NCBI GenBank assembly: GCA_023253875.1
Contig: JALRFC010000065.1
Location: 1-8,425 of the forward strand
Direction: 5' to 3'
Origin: Candidatus Kapaibacterium sp.
GTDB lineage: Bacteria > Bacteroidota > Ignavibacteria > Kapaibacteriales > UBA961
DNA: 8,425 bases
Shown here in pieces: positions 6,287-8,425 of the stretch. A program made the position numbers and the translations under genes. Each line of letters starts with the position of its first letter. Position 1 is the stretch's first letter. Under the pieces are notes generated by a model. That model saw only the letters and a list, made by a program, of their open reading frames with translations. It did not search any database and was not told where the DNA came from.

Positions 6287-7456
6287 ATGGTATATGGTCT
6301 GGATGGAAATGGAAAAAAGTATCCCAAACCTATCATTCAAATTGAAGAGTGGGAGCAAATCGAAACATTTCCACTATTGCCTTATATCTATTTTACACCT
6401 GCTTCTTCGGATGTGGGTGGAACGAAGCAAACACTTCTGCTCCCATCACAGGCCGGACTATTCAAGGAAGATTCTTTATCCTCATCCACACTCGATATCT
6501 ATCGAGATATGTTGAATATCATTGGAAGCAGAGCAAAAGAACGCTCATCTGCATTTGAAATCACCGGTTTTACAAATGGTACAGCGGAAGATGATGTACC
6601 TGAACTGCCACTTCAAAGAGCCAAGAATATTGCATCCTATATGACATCCATTTGGGGAATTAGCCCTACAAAGTTGAATATCAATGCCGGAAAATTACCC
6701 AAAACTCCCACAAATCCCGGTACAATTGACGGACAACAAGAAAATGCACGCGCGGAGATCTCATCCAAAGATGCAGAATTATTGAGACCGGTCAAGAAAC
6801 GGACGATCACTCGAACAATGAATCCACCAATATTAGCCATTCAACCATCTATTCAAGCAGGTACTGCTATTCAGTCTTGGGATATACGTATTGCTGATGG
6901 CAATGAAGTAGTTCAAACATTCAATGGGAAAGGCTCTATTCCTGATAGCGTCTTTACATGGACAATTTCACCATCAAATCAGATGGAGAGCATACCACTT
7001 TCTGTAACAGTTAATGCTCTTGATACTTTTGGTATACATCATTCCTGGAATGAGAATATTCAAACAGAAAGAGTCACTTTACGCAATAAGCAAGAACGCA
7101 AAATCAATGATACCCTGATTGAACGCTTTGCTTTAATCCTATTTGATTTTGATAAATCCAGTCTCAGTCCTGCAAATCAAAGTATTGCCAATGCCATTAA
7201 ACAGTCTATACAGGCAAATTCCAAGATTACGATTACCGGCTATACAGATCGAACCGGTGATTCAACCTATAACCACTCGCTTTCAGAAGCACGTTGTAAG
7301 CAAGTAAGCCAATTCTTAGGACTTATTCCGGGAACTTTCTCCATTATTCCAATGGGTGGGAAAGATATTCCATTTGAAAATAATTCTCCTCAAGGCAGAG
7401 CATATTCAAGAACAGTGATCATTGAAGTCAAAACACCCTTAAAAGAACGGAAATAG
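6287..7456 (+). CDS. OmpA-type envelope protein, C-terminal half: two OmpA-like domains around a beta-sandwich
   Basis: A 389-residue frame from the first ATG after the in-frame TGA. It has no signal peptide and only a poor ribosome-binding site (AAGTGA, which contains the stop itself), unlike most neighbours, so this ATG is probably not a true start. Domains by residue of this frame: 1-40, an entry segment MVYGLDGNG...IQIEEWEQ...PLLPYIYF, as found in mid-protein in related OmpA proteins; 65-157, a first OmpA-like domain (FEITGFTNGTAEDD...LPLQRAKNIASYM) in which the TD aspartate is Asn97; 178-265, a predicted beta-sandwich with SWDIRIADGNE...FNGKGSIPDSVFTWTI; 278-380, a canonical OmpA domain with GYTDRTGDSTYNHSLSEAR, where D321 and R336 match the diaminopimelate-binding pair. 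The role would be anchoring the outer membrane to peptidoglycan, if exported as part of the full protein. Stop is TAG. Confidence 0.85.
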   Translation: MVYGLDGNGKKYPKPIIQIEEWEQIETFPLLPYIYFTPASSDVGGTKQTLLLPSQAGLFKEDSLSSSTLDIYRDMLNIIGSRAKERSSAFEITGFTNGTAEDDVPELPLQRAKNIASYMTSIWGISPTKLNINAGKLPKTPTNPGTIDGQQENARAEISSKDAELLRPVKKRTITRTMNPPILAIQPSIQAGTAIQSWDIRIADGNEVVQTFNGKGSIPDSVFTWTISPSNQMESIPLSVTVNALDTFGIHHSWNENIQTERVTLRNKQERKINDTLIERFALILFDFDKSSLSPANQSIANAIKQSIQANSKITITGYTDRTGDSTYNHSLSEARCKQVSQFLGLIPGTFSIIPMGGKDIPFENNSPQGRAYSRTVIIEVKTPLKERK

Positions 7457-7540
7457 TAGATATTTCTCTACGGGATTTCATGTCAAATCTCTAACTTTGT
7501 CCATTAATATTCTCATTGTTTCCGCTTTGGATCTTACCTC
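7457..7540 (+). promoter_or_regulatory. Intergenic region before icd, with a possible Bacteroidota-type -7 element
   Basis: This 84-base gap is the longest plus-strand intergenic stretch. TAACTTTG at 7492-7499 fits the Bacteroidota -7 consensus TAnnTTTG and lies about 42 bases before the icd ATG; I do not see a convincing -33 TTTG at the right distance. A short inverted repeat (GTAGA 7456-7460, TCTAC 7467-7471, 6-base loop) follows the OmpA-type stop, but it has only a 5-bp stem and no T-run, so it is a weak terminator at best. Confidence 0.35.
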
Positions 7541-8425
7541 ATGTCTTATGAAAAACTCCAATCCCCACAGCAAGGTGAAAAAATCACCGTTCATTCTGAT
7601 GGATCTTTACATGTTCCGAATAATCCAATCATCCCATTTATAGAAGGTGATGGGACAGGTCCTGATATTTGGGCAGCTTCTGTCAAGGTACTTGATGCCG
7701 CAGTTGAAAAAGCATATGGCGGTACAAAGAAGATAGAATGGTTTGAGGTATTTGCAGGTGAAAAGTCAAATGAAGTCTATGGACCAAATACGTGGCTACC
7801 TGAAGACACACTCACAGCTTTGCGTGAGTATGTTGTTGGAATCAAAGGTCCACTCACAACTCCCGTTGGCGGTGGAATTCGGTCCATCAATGTTGCTCTC
7901 CGTCAATTGATGGACTTATATGTTTGCTTGAGACCTGTGAGATATTTTCAAGGCGTTCCTTCTCCCGTGAAACGTCCTGAACTCGTTGACATGATTATTT
8001 TCCGTGAAAACACTGAAGATATTTATGCGGGAATAGAGTTCAAAGCAGGTGAAGCAGATACAGCCTCTATACTATCTTTCTTGGAATCTACATTTCCTGC
8101 ATTTCATAAGAAAATTCGATTTGGTTCTGAAACTCCTGAGCTTGTGGGAATTGGCATCAAGCCCGTTTCTGCACCCGGTTCAAAAAGACTCATACGAGCT
8201 GCCATTAAATATGCAATCAGTCAAAATCGCAAGAGTTTGACATTAGTGCATAAAGGCAATATCATGAAATTCACAGAAGGTGCATTCAGAGATTGGGGAT
8301 ATGAACTTGTCAAAGAGGAATTCTCGGATGTAGCCATCGGCTGGGATGATTGCGGTGGAAATCCAGGTGATAAATTATTAGTAAAAGATTCCATTGCGGA
8401 TGCATTCCTCCAGCAAATTTTGACG
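7541..8425 (+). CDS. icd: Isocitrate dehydrogenase, NADP-type (N-terminal 295 residues, continues past the window)
   Basis: A TCA-cycle enzyme that oxidatively decarboxylates isocitrate to 2-oxoglutarate in the cytoplasm. It reads closely like the E. coli Icd along its whole visible length: PIIPFIEGDGTGPDIW, VEKAYGG, GEKSNEVYG, IKGPLTTPVGGGIRSINVALRQ, LYVCLRPVRYFQG, FRENTEDIYAGIE, and LVHKGNIMKFTEGAFRDWGYEL. Isocitrate-binding residues match in order: S115 (the serine phosphorylated by AceK in enterics), N117, R121, R131, R155, plus Y162 and K238. About 120 residues, including the cofactor-determining region, lie beyond the edge, so NADP preference is inferred from overall similarity. The start at 7541 aligns with the family N-terminus and no earlier in-frame ATG lies near it; GGA at 7529-7531 is the only hint of a Shine-Dalgarno. 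The 84-base gap suggests its own promoter, separate from the envelope unit. Confidence 0.96.
   Translation, partial: MSYEKLQSPQQGEKITVHSDGSLHVPNNPIIPFIEGDGTGPDIWAASVKVLDAAVEKAYGGTKKIEWFEVFAGEKSNEVYGPNTWLPEDTLTALREYVVGIKGPLTTPVGGGIRSINVALRQLMDLYVCLRPVRYFQGVPSPVKRPELVDMIIFRENTEDIYAGIEFKAGEADTASILSFLESTFPAFHKKIRFGSETPELVGIGIKPVSAPGSKRLIRAAIKYAISQNRKSLTLVHKGNIMKFTEGAFRDWGYELVKEEFSDVAIGWDDCGGNPGDKLLVKDSIADAFLQQILT

Noticed and set aside
6278..6340. Selenocysteine insertion at the in-frame TGA
   Set aside because: I see no convincing stem-loop right after the TGA, and an outer-membrane linker is not a place where selenocysteine is known.
7456..7471. Rho-independent terminator after the OmpA-type gene
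   Set aside because: The stem is only 5 bp and AT-rich, with no T-run after it; noted only as a weak inverted repeat.
1..8425. CRISPR arrays, insertion sequences, tRNA or rRNA genes, toxin-antitoxin or defence modules
   Set aside because: No direct repeats with spacers, transposase motifs, cloverleaf-like sequences or defence domains were found; nearly all bases are taken up by recognised housekeeping or envelope genes.

Overview
The window looks like ordinary chromosomal DNA of a Bacteroidota-group bacterium, moderately AT-rich by eye. The best fit is the Ignavibacteria/Kapabacteria/Chlorobi side of the phylum. That placement is inferred from three things: a DUF4835/PorD-type protein (a family I know only from Bacteroidota and relatives, tied to type IX secretion), two outer-membrane barrel proteins whose motifs recall that branch, and clear Shine-Dalgarno sequences before several genes, which are rare in Bacteroidia proper.

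Layout. On the minus strand, reading leftward from 2853, is a two-gene unit: a predicted outer-membrane beta-barrel protein (2853-2032), then, after 9 bases, a 7TM-HD cyclic-di-AMP phosphodiesterase of the PgpH type (2022 to beyond the left edge). On the plus strand, starting only 23 bases from the barrel gene, is a tightly packed unit: porD-like DUF4835 (2877-3776), low-specificity threonine aldolase (3773-4834), a hotdog-fold thioesterase (4825-5304), and a large OmpA-type envelope protein (5309-7456). Neighbouring reading frames overlap by 4 and 10 bases or are separated by 4. After an 84-base gap, icd (isocitrate dehydrogenase) starts at 7541 and runs off the right edge.

The main surprise is the OmpA-type gene. 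A signal peptide plus beta-barrel half (5309-6280) and an OmpA-domain half (6287-7456) lie in the same reading frame, divided only by one TGA codon at 6278-6280. The second half has no signal peptide and no convincing ribosome-binding site, and its first residues read as the direct continuation of the first half. It is therefore a one-codon interruption of a 715-codon gene: a nonsense mutation, a sequencing error, or readthrough. The second surprise is the 23-base divergent gap, which holds both ribosome-binding sites but cannot hold two promoters, so the two opposing transcripts probably overlap at their 5' ends.

Taken together, much of the window serves the cell envelope (two barrels, one peptidoglycan-binding OmpA protein, a secretion-related lipid-free periplasmic/outer-membrane protein, and a membrane second-messenger phosphodiesterase), mixed with three metabolic enzymes. 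I see no mobile element, CRISPR array, tRNA or rRNA, and no convincing undescribed defence or biosynthetic system.
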